Source: Chloranthus sessilifolius
Taxonomy: Eukaryota > Streptophyta > Magnoliopsida > Chloranthales > Chloranthaceae
DNA length: 64,000 nucleotides
NCBI GenBank assembly: GCA_021018995.1
Contig: CM037595.1
Span: forward strand, 78,059,159 to 78,123,158
Reading direction: 5' to 3'
Position numbers and translations under genes: made by a program. How positions within the stretch are numbered: the stretch's first letter is position 1; every line of letters starts with the position of its first letter. Positions 21,520 through 32,674 of the stretch are shown here, piece by piece. The notes under the pieces are model-generated. The model did no database searches. It had not been told where the DNA came from and worked only from the letters and a program-made list of their open reading frames with translations.

Positions 21520-23974
21520 GTGATTATTTTGTGTTGCCCCAGATTGTCCGGCGACAAAGAATATGTGCCTGAGGAGGGGCCCGAGGTAGTCTATGGTCCA
21601 CGGGGGGAGCAGTTTTTTGTGGTGGATCGCAAGGCAGGTCCCTGGCTCGAGATGCAGGGTGAGGCTGCCCGAGTTAGCCTCCTCCACCAACAATACAATC
21701 ACATTTCAAATTTCGCCATAGCAGACAAGGTAAAAGATAGGTTCAGTTCTTCCTTTCTTTGTGCAACCTTTCTTTCTTTCCATGATCTGATGCCTTTTTC
21801 TCTTCTGACGTAGGACCTGCCCCCTATCGTATTCCGTAGGGGTGGCTTAATTTCCATGATTTCTACCTCTATATCCTCCCTGTGGTGAAGTTCTTGCTAG
21901 CGCAAGTGGGCTATGGGGAGTTTCTGTCTTGCCCCGCTATGAGGGCCAATTCCGCGTATTTGAAGGCATTGATTGAGCGGTTTCGCTCGGAGACGATGAC
22001 CTTCCACATGCCTTATGCCGAGATGGTGCTGATGCCTGTAGATTGGACCATGATTACTGGCATTAGGGTAGGAGCATACCGATAGCCAATATCACGATAC
22101 CGAGCAAAGAGGACATCATTCGATTGATAGGGGCGTATCCCCCTCGTGGGTAGAAGCATGGCACCGAGGTCAAGATGACCTGGTTATCCGTGCTCTATAC
22201 GGCTGATGAGTTGGTGGATCTGGGCCAGCCAGATAGGGTGCTTTACATTATGCCCAAGTGGGCGATCATCCTGGCCCACATCACTCTCCTACTCCTGCTA
22301 GGTAAGACCCTCTTTACTAATGCGAGCGGTAGTCGAATCAGCCTGGCGTTGCTGAGTATTATGGACAATTGGGGTGACGTCCATAGGTACGACTGGGGCG
22401 GGGTCGGATACGCGTGGTTGATGTATGGCGTACTTCGGGTTACCACCGAGGATTCCAAATCTGTTGTCGACTTTTGAACGACATTGGAGGTAATCCCTAA
22501 TTCTTTTACTTTCATCAGTTTTATTAGAATGGTCTTTTATGCTACTGACTTATTCTTTTGTGTATTGCTCCTCTTAGGTATGGGGATACCATCACTTTCA
22601 TCTTGGGCGCCCGCTTCTCCACCTGTATGCTTTCACATATCCTCTTCTCAGCAACTGGAACCAAGCCCGGTGTCGTGACGTGGTCATGAAGCACCTAGAG
22701 ATGGGCTTGAGGTCCCAACTCGACCTGATGGTCCCTGAGCAGGTAAAGCCCTTTTTTCAACTCTATTTATTTCAGCTCGGAAATTCCCCTTGATTAATAT
22801 GTTGCATGTTTGGTTGATTGGCCACCTCTTGACTTGGACAGATCCTCCATGACCCGTACCTCATGTCCCCTTTCTGGGACCAGGCAGCCATAGGCCCATC
22901 ATGCCTATTTAACAACCACCGCATTGTTTTCTTCTATAGGGCATGGTCCAGGGCTTACTAGTTAGGGGAGCAGGTGCTGCACCAGTACCCGGGCTATCAT
23001 GTCATACCCATGGACCCTCCCGCGGATGTTTTGGATCTTGTTGGTAGCGTTGAGGAGCTCACCATGGCCTTCCTCAACAATGGATTCCCTATCAATGCCC
23101 TTCTTGTGCCCGGAGATTATCATATATGGTACGAGTGCCTGCCGTATCAGTTCATCTTGCCATGCTTCATCTCTAATGCCAATTTCCTCGCATTCGACGG
23201 CTCGCACTGTCAGGTAATTCTCCTTTCCCTTTTTTAGATTAGATTAGTCCCCCTTTTTCAGCCTTTGTTCCTTTTGAGTGGATTGCTATTTTGTTCACAG
23301 TTTGTTCAAGGGGATGACTTGGATGATGGAGGTGGGTACGGCAGATACTTCGGGGGCAGGTCCTTCAATCTCTGGCCTTTTTGGCGTGGGTCCCTCGGGT
23401 GAGGGTTCTTCAAGAGCTGGTCCGTCGCGTACCTCTCATGCTGGTGATCCGCCCGTGGTCTATGGGGCTTTCCGACGTCTTGATGATAACTTTCTCTCAA
23501 ACCTGTGTGTCGATGTGGATAAGCAGACGCACATCTCTACTGAAGCGGCCCAGGCCCCTCCTCCTGAGGTGATTTCAGGGTAAGCCTTCTTACGATCGTT
23601 CTTCCTTTGTCCCAGCTTCTTTTGTAAATGCATGTGTTTTGTAATTGCCCTGGTAACTGACATCCTATCCCTCTGAATGTAGAATTTTCACTCGGCTATG
23701 GAGTTCGCAACGTATCATCGTAACATCTCGGAGCTTCGGGATGTGGAGGCGGTGAGTATCCTGTTGCTCAGCTCTTTCTCTGTTTCACTATCCTTGGTTT
23801 CTCAATTAATTGTGATCTCTGACTTTGACTATGACTTGCAGCGTGCACGCGCCAGGGAGTCGCGATCTTTGCTTAGCAGGATTTCCCAGGCATGGTCCTA
23901 GGTGGGAGATATGCGAACTTACCAGGGCTCTTCACGTCAGCGGAAGAAGTCAAAGGGCACTAGCAAGGATTAGG
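21520..23974 (+). pseudogene. Antisense extra ORF 1 of element B: plant mobile domain (PMD) protein
   Basis: Lies on + , opposite to gag-pol, between integrase and the 3' LTR. Recognisable PMD (aminotransferase-like plant mobile domain) pieces appear in order. They are LKALIERFRSETMTFHMP (near 21960-22010), AHITLLLLLGKTLFTNASG (near 22275-22330), the segment MDNWGDVHRYDWGGVGYAW (near 22360-22420), and a C-terminal part with PYLMSPFWDQAA and YHVIPMDPPADV (near 22855-23030). The tail is Gly/Ser/Pro-rich and then basic (RQRKKSKGTSK), with a stop at 23974. Probable introns begin GTAAAAG at 21729 and GTAAAG at 22743. At least one frame change (about 21870) and stops (22083, 22962) mark it as degraded. 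PMD proteins occur both as host genes and in plant transposons. The extra ORF was presumably acquired by this retrotransposon family. Confidence 0.72.
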
Positions 23975-24383
23975 CTCTAGTTTCTACACAAAAACATTTA
24001 GCACTATTGGGGACAATTTTATTAAAATTTTACAAAGTTTGTAACAGATATTTGTGGGACTTTTCGAATGACTTTCTCTTTGGATATGCTTAGTGCTTTT
24101 CTTTGATTTGTATGTTATCATTCCCCTGCATATATTTGACTGCTTGCAAGATGGTCTTGATGATTGCCCATAAAAATGGCCCTTGAGGCCGCATGCCTTG
24201 GTGTGGGTTCTTCCTGCGCAAATAGTCAACTTATTCCAACGTTAGGTGCCCTGTTAAATTTTATTTTTGAATGTCCGTATAGCATAAAGCAGGTGAGTCA
24301 GACTACCTGGTAAAGGGGGCCAGCAAAGGCCCACAAAAATCCCCAAATCAGCTCAGAAAGGCACAAAAGGGAGCAGTTTTGTT

Positions 24384-24455
24384 TTGGTGCAACTATTAGT
24401 TGTGCCAAGCTTAAATGGGTGACAATTACACTGGCGCAACTAATAGTTGTGCCAG
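24384..24455. repeat. Element B palindrome pair between the antisense ORFs
   Basis: TTGGTGCAACTATTAGTTGT (start 24384) and CTGGCGCAACTAATAGTTGT (start 24431), each completing a ~25-bp near-palindrome. They lie ~230 bp upstream of the first codons of antisense ORF 2 and ~410 bp after the end of ORF 1. Confidence 0.85.
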
Positions 24456-24681
24456 GTATGACCTGGGGGGCTGTGGGGCCTTATATGTACGAGACAACCC
24501 AAAGTCTCCCTCTTTTCTTTTTGATTTAGCCTTTTTGACTTATTTTTTCTCTCCTTGCTTTTCCAAGGGCGGGTCCATCAACATACATTGAATTTGATAT
24601 TCTTGAAAGATCTTATACGTCTATGAATCCGCTTTCCAATCCTCCCTTACATGGAGAGCTTGGGACCAATTTCCCCTTTCT

Positions 24682-26116
24682 TTGGGCTTGGGGCCCAATT
24701 TTCTCAAAAGTTGGCATGGGAGCTTGACTGAGAGTGAGCTTGTCGAACTTGAGCGGCTCGGGCTATCACATCTTCCCCTCTTCCTTGAGGTTCCTCTACG
24801 GTGGGACCTACTTCACGTGATAGCTTCATTTTGGAATACAAATGCTCATGTGTTTCATTTTGGGAAGCGGGAGCTAACTCCCACTCTTAAGGAGCTATCC
24901 AATTTATCCTGTTTGAAGCTTCACAAGGGCCTCACAAGAGTCACGCCAAAGTCGGGCTACTCCAAATCCGTTCACCTTACCCTCGGTTTAAAGAAATTTA
25001 AATACAAAAAGAATTTCATTGGGGGGCCCACAAGGTGTTCGATCAAATTCCTCAAAGAACTTTTCGGTGACAAAAGTCTTCGAAAATTACCGATTAGGAA
25101 TCTCTTTAATGTGAAAGTCTTTGCTCTCAGTCTCATTTCGGAACTCGTTTTCTTTACTGGGGGAGAGAGCTTCTCTCTGGCTCTTTGTGATGTCTTGATT
25201 GAGTTGTTAAGAGCCGATCGGTGATGCACCTAGTCCTTGCTGAATTATACCGGTGCCTTGATGTGTTTGCTCTGGATAAGGTGGAGAACCTCAGGGGATG
25301 TCCCTTGCTGCTTCAGGTTTGATTGGGTGAGCATCTCGCTATCTTGAGACCCGTGCCACATTTCTATATTGCCCGAGGTGAGGTTGCTCGATGCTTTTTG
25401 GGTAAGTGTCACTTACTTCCGCAAAGCGATTTGTTAGCTTTAAAACTTTGGTTGATTAACACCGAGTGGATATGGAGGCTTCCTTGGTTAGATCGGACCT
25501 TTCCCATAATTCCTTTTAGAGATCATGAGGGTGTCACCCTCCTAGGATTGACTAGTAGCACCTTCTATTTCCCATTCCAGGTGTTGCATCAGTTTAGCTG
25601 CTCTTAGCAGGTGCCTTGTGAGACAAAGCCCCTCTATGTAACTTGATCTTTTCTAGGGGGCCCTCTGGGGGCATAGATTTGATTGCTGCTCTTTGGGAGA
25701 TGCGTCAGTCGACGCTAATGTGAGATATGGAGTAGGGAAATCTAGTTCAGTCCTCCCTTGAGTACGAGGCTTGGTTAGTGGCTAAGCAGCCTACTGTTGA
25801 TCGTTTGGATCAGACAGAGAGTATTGACATGGGAGGCCCCTGACCGAAGAAGGAGACGACACTCCGAGCCCGTATTGAGTTGTTGATTGATGAGAAGAGG
25901 GTCCTGCATGAGCTTTTAGCGCAAGGGAAAGTTAGAGCAGGGATAGCAGAGAGCGAGGTCCTTCGTCTGAAGGGATCTTTGAGTGTTGCCTTTGGAGCCG
26001 CTGATGCTTCTCAAAAGAGTACAAGAATCTGCATGGTTGTTGGTTGACCAAGCGGAATGTCCGGGAGGATGGTTTTCGTACTGAGATTAGTGCCTTGAAG
26101 CGTGAGCTAGGCCATT
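24682..26116 (+). pseudogene. Antisense extra ORF 2 of element B: DUF7745-like protein
   Basis: Also on + . The segment 24682-25224 is open for 180 residues, with the family-like pattern LLHVIASFWNTNAHVFHFG then ELTPTLKELSNL. Next comes an alanine/leucine-rich segment (FNVKVFALSLISELVFF). The continuation is in shifted frames: CPLLLQVWLGEHLAILRP (near 25300-25350), EWIWRLPWLDRT, and GVTLLGLTSSTFYFPFQVL (near 25530-25590). After a stop near 25607 comes a charged, probably helical tail to about 26116. The layout (fW...ELtPTleE..., LLqiWl.eHl, W..pW, LlG...YyP..vl) matches a plant transposon-associated family I know as DUF7745, related in style to but distinct from the PMD of ORF 1. The function is unknown and this copy is broken. 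Confidence 0.6.
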
Positions 26117-26149
26117 GATTCCTTCCTGCATATATAACTTTTTGCACAT

Positions 26150-27589
26150 ATCAAATACACAGAAAAGGGGCGTAAAAAACTCCTTTACAGATACACACTT
26201 TTTGGTATACATATTTTCTTTCTATTTTTATTTTTTTTTACTGTTTTTTATAAAAAGAAAGAAAGAAAGCTAGACATCACACCGGCTATTTTTTGGGATG
26301 TGGTGTAAGCGGTGCATTTGTAAATAAAAAGGGAAATCTATTATATTTACACATACTTTTTTGTTGTTCTTTTTTATTAATGGGTCCTTTTTAACAAAGA
26401 GGGCCTTCTGCCCTGTTCTTTATTATCTTTTTGTTTGGTTTGATGCCTAAATTACAGGGTGGGATCTTGGGTCCCCTTTTGAGCATGGTCGAACCCCCTC
26501 TTGAATGGTCGAGTCTGAGGGAGTTTTAGCGGCCTTACCAAGACTGGAACGTCAATTCCCTTGGGCTGAGTCAAACCTTTCTCCCTACCTTGAGTCATAC
26601 GTTTGACAAAGCCGCTTAATAAAGACAATTCTGGTCAGGGCCCGATTTGAACTAACATGAGCGGGCCAGAAAAAGGGTATCAGGGAGAGTAACCAAGAGG
26701 GCTCTTCAAACATCAATCTATCAATCAAATCAAACCTTTCTTTTTAATCTTTTTCTTTTAAAACCCTTTTACTCACAATACCCAAGGTGGGTTCGTCGCG
26801 CCCATTTTTGCCCTCTTTTTACCCGTGCGCCCTTTCGAGTTTTCACCACTCCATGGCTTTAGCTCTCTTACCCCAAGCGCCCTTTCGGGTTTTCACCTAG
26901 TCCGCACAAGCTCGTTGTGTTTACCCGTGGTGCTCTTTTATATTTTCACTACGCCCGTCTTGCTTTGAACTTGTATTTTTATTTTCTTTTCTTTTTATTT
27001 TTGTTATCATCATTTTTTTTCAAAAGCCACGGCACAGACGTCGATTCCGTCATAGTCGACTAGATGGGGTTCTAGTGTCGTCTCACAACTCAGCTCGTGT
27101 TGACTTAATAGATGCTATGATTGCTTATGAACCTACAAAGAGGGCTTTCTTCAGGGTGTAGCTTGGCCAATGGGTTAGGTTAGGATTTGAAGGTATGCTG
27201 GGCTAAAAGGGTTTCATTGATATGACTTCACTTTTCTCAACATACTTTCTTCCTTGAGAGTTTTACTATACATGCCCCCTGATTCTTTCATTTTTTCTTT
27301 TCCTTTCTCTTATTTTAGGCAATCTCTCTTTGAGGTTTTGCGTTTTCGATTTTTTTTAGATTTTGATGGTAACTTTACTTCTCTTCTTTTTTTTTATATG
27401 TACACACATTTTTTTTTTGGAAAAGGGGTTTATTTGAAAGAAAGGTCCAGGCTCAAAATAGGGTAGCAAAGGATATTATCATTTTTAGGGATGCTTTTTG
27501 GCTACTATACTTGGAATGATGGCCTCTTTTGGGTGATTCTTAAACAATCACGTATCTGTTTCACCAATACTTACCTTATCGCGATAGAC
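26150..27589. other. Element B spacer between antisense ORF 2 and integrase
   Basis: Non-coding, T-rich, with pyrimidine runs. Near 26825-26960 a loosely repeated phrase of the type GCGCCCTTTCGGGTTTTCAC occurs three times, 60-70 bp apart. No gene is recognised. The + and - transcription units of B converge here. Confidence 0.5.
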
Positions 27590-29260
27590 TAGGAGTAGAA
27601 CCGTCGGACGTACCCAGCATTAATGGGCTTAGGAAGATGATCTCCGTCCATGGTGGCGAGGTGGATTGGGTATCCCGATATCACTTCTCAGACGACTTAA
27701 GATCCTTCCTACTTCGGCTTAAATTTCCCTCTCATATCGATATGGAGGGATGGGAAGATCTTCTTCAATATAGTGTCTCCTACCTTTAGATCTCGATCGC
27801 AGAAACGTTTATTATAAGCGCGTGCAATTCGCCCCTGATAAAGTTGAGTATGACACAAAGCGAGGAGTCTCTTCTCGTCCAATAAGTTCAATTGTTCGAA
27901 ATGACATCTCTCCCTCTCTGCATCGGGTAAGCCTGATTCTATGAGGATTCAGAGCGAGGGTACTTCAAACTCTACCGATAAGACAGCCTCGGTTCCATAC
28001 ATAAGGGAGAATGGTGTTGCCCCTGTAGCAATACGGATCGACATTCTGTAGGCCCATAAAGCAAATGGCAGCATTTCGCTCCAATCTCGATAAGTGACGG
28101 CCATCTTCTCTAGGATGCAGACGACCATCTTATTAGCAGCTTCTACGGCTCCATTAGTTTGAGGTCGATAAGGGGACGAGCGATGGTGCTTGATCTTGTA
28201 TTGCTCGCAGAAGATTCGAATTCATTTATTCACAAAGTTTATGCCATTGTCTGTGATGATATCCTTAGGTACTTCAAATCGGCACAATATTATTCTTGAG
28301 AAACTTTTCGACATGACTGGCTGTGATGTTGGTATATAATGTTGCTTCTACCCACTTAGTGAAGCATTCAATGGCGACGAGGATAAATTGATATCCATTT
28401 GATGCTTTTAGGTTAATCATTCCGACAACATCAAGGCCCCAAGTAGTAAATGGCCAAGGAGTGGTCATGCAGTAAAGATCAATGGCAAGAGCGTGTATCA
28501 GACTGGAGTGTTCCTGATACTTGTAGCATTTCTGAACATGTTTGCAGTAATCCAATTCTATAGTGGTCCAAAAGCATCCCTGTCGTAGAATTTTCTTGGC
28601 GAGCATGTGACCGCTGACATGGGCACCGCATACTCCCTCATGGATCTCTCTCATGATTTTGGTCGCTTCACTTTCAATAAGGCACCTAATTAAGATGTTA
28701 TTATAGGACCGCTTGTAAAGGCATTCTCCTCAAATGACATAGCATGCCGCTAAACATTGAATGGTTCGTCGGTCCGTCTTAGACGTACCCTTAGGGAAAG
28801 TTAGTGTCTCGAGGAAATTCTTAATATCTGAGAACCAAGGTGGCTCATCATCAGGCTTTATAGGTTCCTCAATTTGGAGGCAGAAGGCCAACTCATTCCT
28901 TTGCTCGATCATGATCGGTTTTATCTCAGTACCAGACGGGATTTCTATCATTGATGCCAACGTTGCTAGTGCATCGGCAAAGCAATTCCTTATCTGGGGG
29001 ACATATGAGAATGTCACGTCTTCGAAACAAACTATTAGATCCTCGAGGTGCTCATGGTAAGGGATCAATTTCTCATCTTTTGTCTTCTAATCTTCATTCG
29101 TCTGACATATGATCAACTGTGAATCACCAAACACTTGAAGGTGAGTTATGTTTAGATCAAGAGCCGCCCGTAAACCAACAGCACAAGCTTCATACTCGGC
29201 CATATTGTTAGTGCAAGGAAAGTTGAGTTTGATAGAGACTGGTATGTGAGATCCTTTTGG
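27590..29260 (-). pseudogene. Element B integrase and end of archaeal-type RNase H
   Basis: Read on - . At 28730-29068 is the end of the second, archaeal-type RNase H (FADALATLASM). At 28560-28654 is the integrase zinc-binding H2C2 region (HEGVCGAHVSGH...CYKYQEH). The catalytic core has Asp in TTWGLDVVGM (near 28430), Asp in TDNGINF (near 28245) and Glu in TNGAVEAANK (near 28145). The C-terminal segment ALCHTQLYQGRIARAYNKR (near 27830) runs on to about 27590. A stop follows NFVNK, and shifts occur near 28280, 27910 and 27705, so it is inactive. The duplicated RNase H is the diagnostic feature of Tat-lineage elements. Confidence 0.85.
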
Positions 29261-31110
29261 CTAAATCAGAATGGCGCCAACTCCCTGACCCTCGGCATTT
29301 GCTACTCCGTCGAAGTGTATTACCCAAGATTTCACTGCTTCCTCAGTATCGTTCTCTGTCATGAACAAGATGTCCTCATCGGGGAACTCAGTTCTCAAGG
29401 GTTCATAATCTGGTAAAGGATTGTTGATAAGATGATCAGTGAGTGCTTGCCCCTTGATTGACTTATGAGTGACGTATGTGATGTCAAACTCAGACAATAA
29501 AAGCTGCCATCGTGCAGTCCACCCAGTGAGAGCCGACTTTTCGAACAGGTATTTCAACAAGTTCATTTGGGCCAAAAGTAGAACGACTTGGGATAACAAG
29601 TAAGGGCAGAGCCTCTGAGTAGCCCAAACAAGAGCCAGACATGCTTTCTCCAGATGAGAATAGCGTGTTTCATAATCAGTAAACTTCTTGCTCAGATAGT
29701 AGATAACCTGCTCTCTTCTTCCCGTCTCGTCATGCTGTCCTAAGACACATCCCATCGAGACTTCCGTCGTGGAGAGATACATCAAGAGTGGTACTAACAC
29801 AGGTACCACTCTTCTTCCCTGACGAGACGGGAGTCTTCTTCCCGTCTCATCAGGGAAGAAGACGGGAGACGGGAAGAAGACTCCCGTCTTCTTCCCTGGC
29901 TCGGGTGGCACTAACACAGGTGGGTTAAGAAGGTAGCTTTTGATTTTATCGAACATTGCCTGACAATCTTCGTTCCATTCAACAGGAGCATTCTTTCTTA
30001 GTAGCTTGAAGATTGGCATGCAGATTAGAGTTAGTTGTGTAATTAACCGACTGATATATTATATTCTGTCTAAGAACCCTCTAACTTCTTTCTCAGTAGA
30101 TGGTGGTGGCATTTCGGTGATAGCTTTGACTGGGTCGACCTCGATCCCTCTCCTGCTGACAATGAATCCCAGCAGTTTTTCGGACAAATCACCAAATGCG
30201 CACTTCTGTGGATTCAGATGTAACCTGTATTTTCTCAGTCTTTCAAACAATTTCTGAAGGTTTACCAAAGATCGTTTCGCTCCGGTGACTTGGTTATCAT
30301 ATCATCGACATACACTTTAATTTCTCGGTGCATCATGTCGTGAAATAGCATAGTCATAGCTCTCTGGTACGTTACACCGGCATTTTTCAACCCAAACGGC
30401 ATGACTCGATAGCAAAAGGTTCCCCAAGGGGTAATAAATGCAGTCTTCTCTCCATCCGCCTTGCCATCTTAATCTGATTGTATCCGAAGAATCCATCCAT
30501 GAAAAATAGCATCTCGTGCTTAGCAGTGTTATCGACCAAGATGTTGATGTGCGGCAATGGGAAATCGTCCTTTGGGCTTGCTTTGTTCAAGTTTCTAAAA
30601 TTAATGTGCATGCTAACCTTTCCATCTTTCTTCGGTACAGGCACAATATTAGCTAGCCACTGCAGGTACTTAGTTCCATGAGAAATCTCGCTTCATACTG
30701 CTTGATGACCTCGTCTTTGATTTTCAACATCCACTCGGGTCAGAGACGTCTTAGCTTCTACTTAACTGGCTTCATATCAGGTTAGAGAGGAAACTCACGC
30801 TCGACCAAATCGGTATCCAGACCAGGCATGTCCTCGTATGACTAGGCAAAAATGTCTTGGTACGATCAAAGGAAGTCGATCATGCTTTTCCTTTCTTCGG
30901 GAGACAACGATGTTCCAATCTTGGTAATTCAGGGAATCTCCTTAGTTCCTAGATTAACATCCTCAGTTTCTTCGACAATGGGGGTAGGGTCATGCTCAAA
31001 TTCGGCAAACCGGTCAAGGAGCTCATTGGGGAGCTCCTCCAAAGGGATATCCTCGTCTAGACTCATAACTCCTACCTCTTCTTGTATTTTCACATGAAAG
31101 GGGTCGATTT
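29261..31110 (-). pseudogene. Element B reverse transcriptase, RNase H and start of second RNase H
   Basis: Read on - . The RT N-terminal region has the Tat-type motif SYEDMPGLDTDLVE (near 30830), preceded by a stop where Trp is expected. MPVPKKDGKVSMHINFRNLN (near 30640) and SPKDDFPLPHINILVDNTA follow. The palm box reads roughly VYVDDMI in another frame (near 30300). The thumb NPQKCAFGDLSEKLLGFIVS is at 30130-30200. The connection and RNase H (GCVLGQHDETGRREQVIYYL, near 29700-29760, and YETRYSHLEKACLALVWA) and the first motif of the archaeal-type RNase H (WVIHFDGVANAEGQGVGAIL, near 29270-29325) complete it. A ~120-bp snap-back insertion lies in the connection. Several frameshifts and stops are present. 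Confidence 0.85.
29783..29905. repeat. Snap-back, locally templated insertion in element B RNase H
   Basis: An extra stretch, absent from the family pattern, splits the connection region between ...VLVPPEPG and LMYLSTTEV. It consists of repeated and inverted copies of GACGAGACGGGAAGAAG-type sequence, which is the element's own coding sequence ~60-100 bp away (DETGRRE codons at 29715-29735). TTCTTCCCTGACGAGACGGG at 29812-29831 pairs with TCCCGTCTCATCAGGGAAGAA just downstream. A near-copy of CCTGTGTTAGTACCA flanks the insert. The reading frame stays open through it. Confidence 0.85.
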
Positions 31111-31315
31111 TACGTGGGACAGGTATTTAAATTAAGACATCTTTTGTGAGATATTATTTGGAATTTTAAATGACAATATTTTTGGAATTTATATTTTTTC
31201 AATATTTTTGGAATTTTTATTTTCTTCAGAGACGGATCCTTGGCAGCACAGGTATGTGGTTATACAAGGTATTGCCTGTCAAGGTCTTATCTCACTTTTT
31301 ATAGGTTATTTTTTT

Positions 31316-32665
31316 TTAGAAACGGGTGCCAAATGTTAGGCCACTCCCCGCTTCCAAGGTTTGGGGTAAAGATGCCCAGTTGCGTACCTGGGAGGTCACT
31401 TCTTTACCTGTTTGGATAGAGGGCGCTGACTGATATGACTCTTTGGAGTCAGCCTCCATCATGTTGATCCCTATTTCATCTGAGATAATGTCCTCAAACG
31501 TTAAAACAATTTTGTGGTGATTTACCACAGGGAGAGTTCGTTCAGGTACGGGCCGTCGTTCCTCGAAGAGGGATAACGCGGCCAAGTCTATCTCCAGGCG
31601 GGGAAGGGTGATGTAGGGATTGGTGGGGTGAACTGGTGTTATAGGCTTGTGTGGGGTCAATTGGGTTACTCCATTCCAGTCAATCTTCACAACCCCGACA
31701 CTTATGAATGAATTCCTTATGTGAGGCCTGGGCCGAGGTTTCTCCTCTATGTGGATCCCCCTGACTTTTGCAGATGTCATCGCACGGGCTTTCTCCTTAG
31801 CCTCCCATACTTCTTCTTTTGTGGGCTTGTAACCTAGTCCAAACCTAACTTTCTGTCCGCCCTTAGCTGTGGCGGGCTCCTTCTTTCCTTGTAATTTGGG
31901 CTCAAGACCCCTTCCTTTTTTATAGCCTCACTTTTGAAGCATAGCCACTACTGCTACCATACCACCTCCGATTTTTAGAATGATGCCCTCGATGGGCTCC
32001 GGGAGTATCGTCGACACCTCGTATTTAAAACTGTAGAGGTCAACGTTCTCAGCGGTGTGCGATATATCTAGTATATTGGGTTTTTCAATACTATTAGTGG
32101 CCTTTTTTTTCTCACTGTGCCCCTCTCCGATGATTATGATTATCTTATGTCCGAATGCAAACTTGAGCTTTTGGTGCAATGTAGAGGGGATTACTCCTAC
32201 TTCATGTAGCCACGGGCGCCCTAGCAACAGATTAAATGAGGACCTGATGTCCATCACTTGAAACAATATAGAGAAGGTTATTAGCCCAATTAACAGCTCA
32301 AGGTCAACTTCTCCCATTATCTCTCTCCTGGTATTGTCAAAACCTTTGGCGCTAGTTCTTGTAGGCCTCAACATGCATGGATCTACCCCGATCTTTGTGG
32401 CGGTTCTCAGTGGACATATATTCAACACAGATCCATTATCGATTAGAACCAAGGGAATTACCATATTTCTAAACTCAACAGTTATATTCAACGATTTCGA
32501 GTGACTACCTCCTTCCTCAGGTAAATCGACATCAGAAAATGAAATGACATTTGGAGCCATCACTTGATCAATTATTTGCCCGACTTCATCTGGGCTAACT
32601 TGAAGTGAGGCATGCGCATTCTTTAACGCCCCCATTAATGCTTGAAAATAGAGTGAGGACGTCAT
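31316..32665 (-). pseudogene. Element B aspartic protease and protease-RT linker
   Basis: The frame 31928-32665 encodes a retropepsin-like protease with active-site box PLVLIDNGSVLNICPL (near 32430), the DNGS variant usual in Tat elements. It is followed by FDNTRREIMGEVDLELLIG and the flap/C-terminal motif FNLLLGRPWLHEVGVIPSTLH. The frame 31316-31780 is the proline-rich linker to RT. A frame break separates them (about 31800-31930). Confidence 0.82.
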
Positions 32666-32674
32666 TAACAGATC

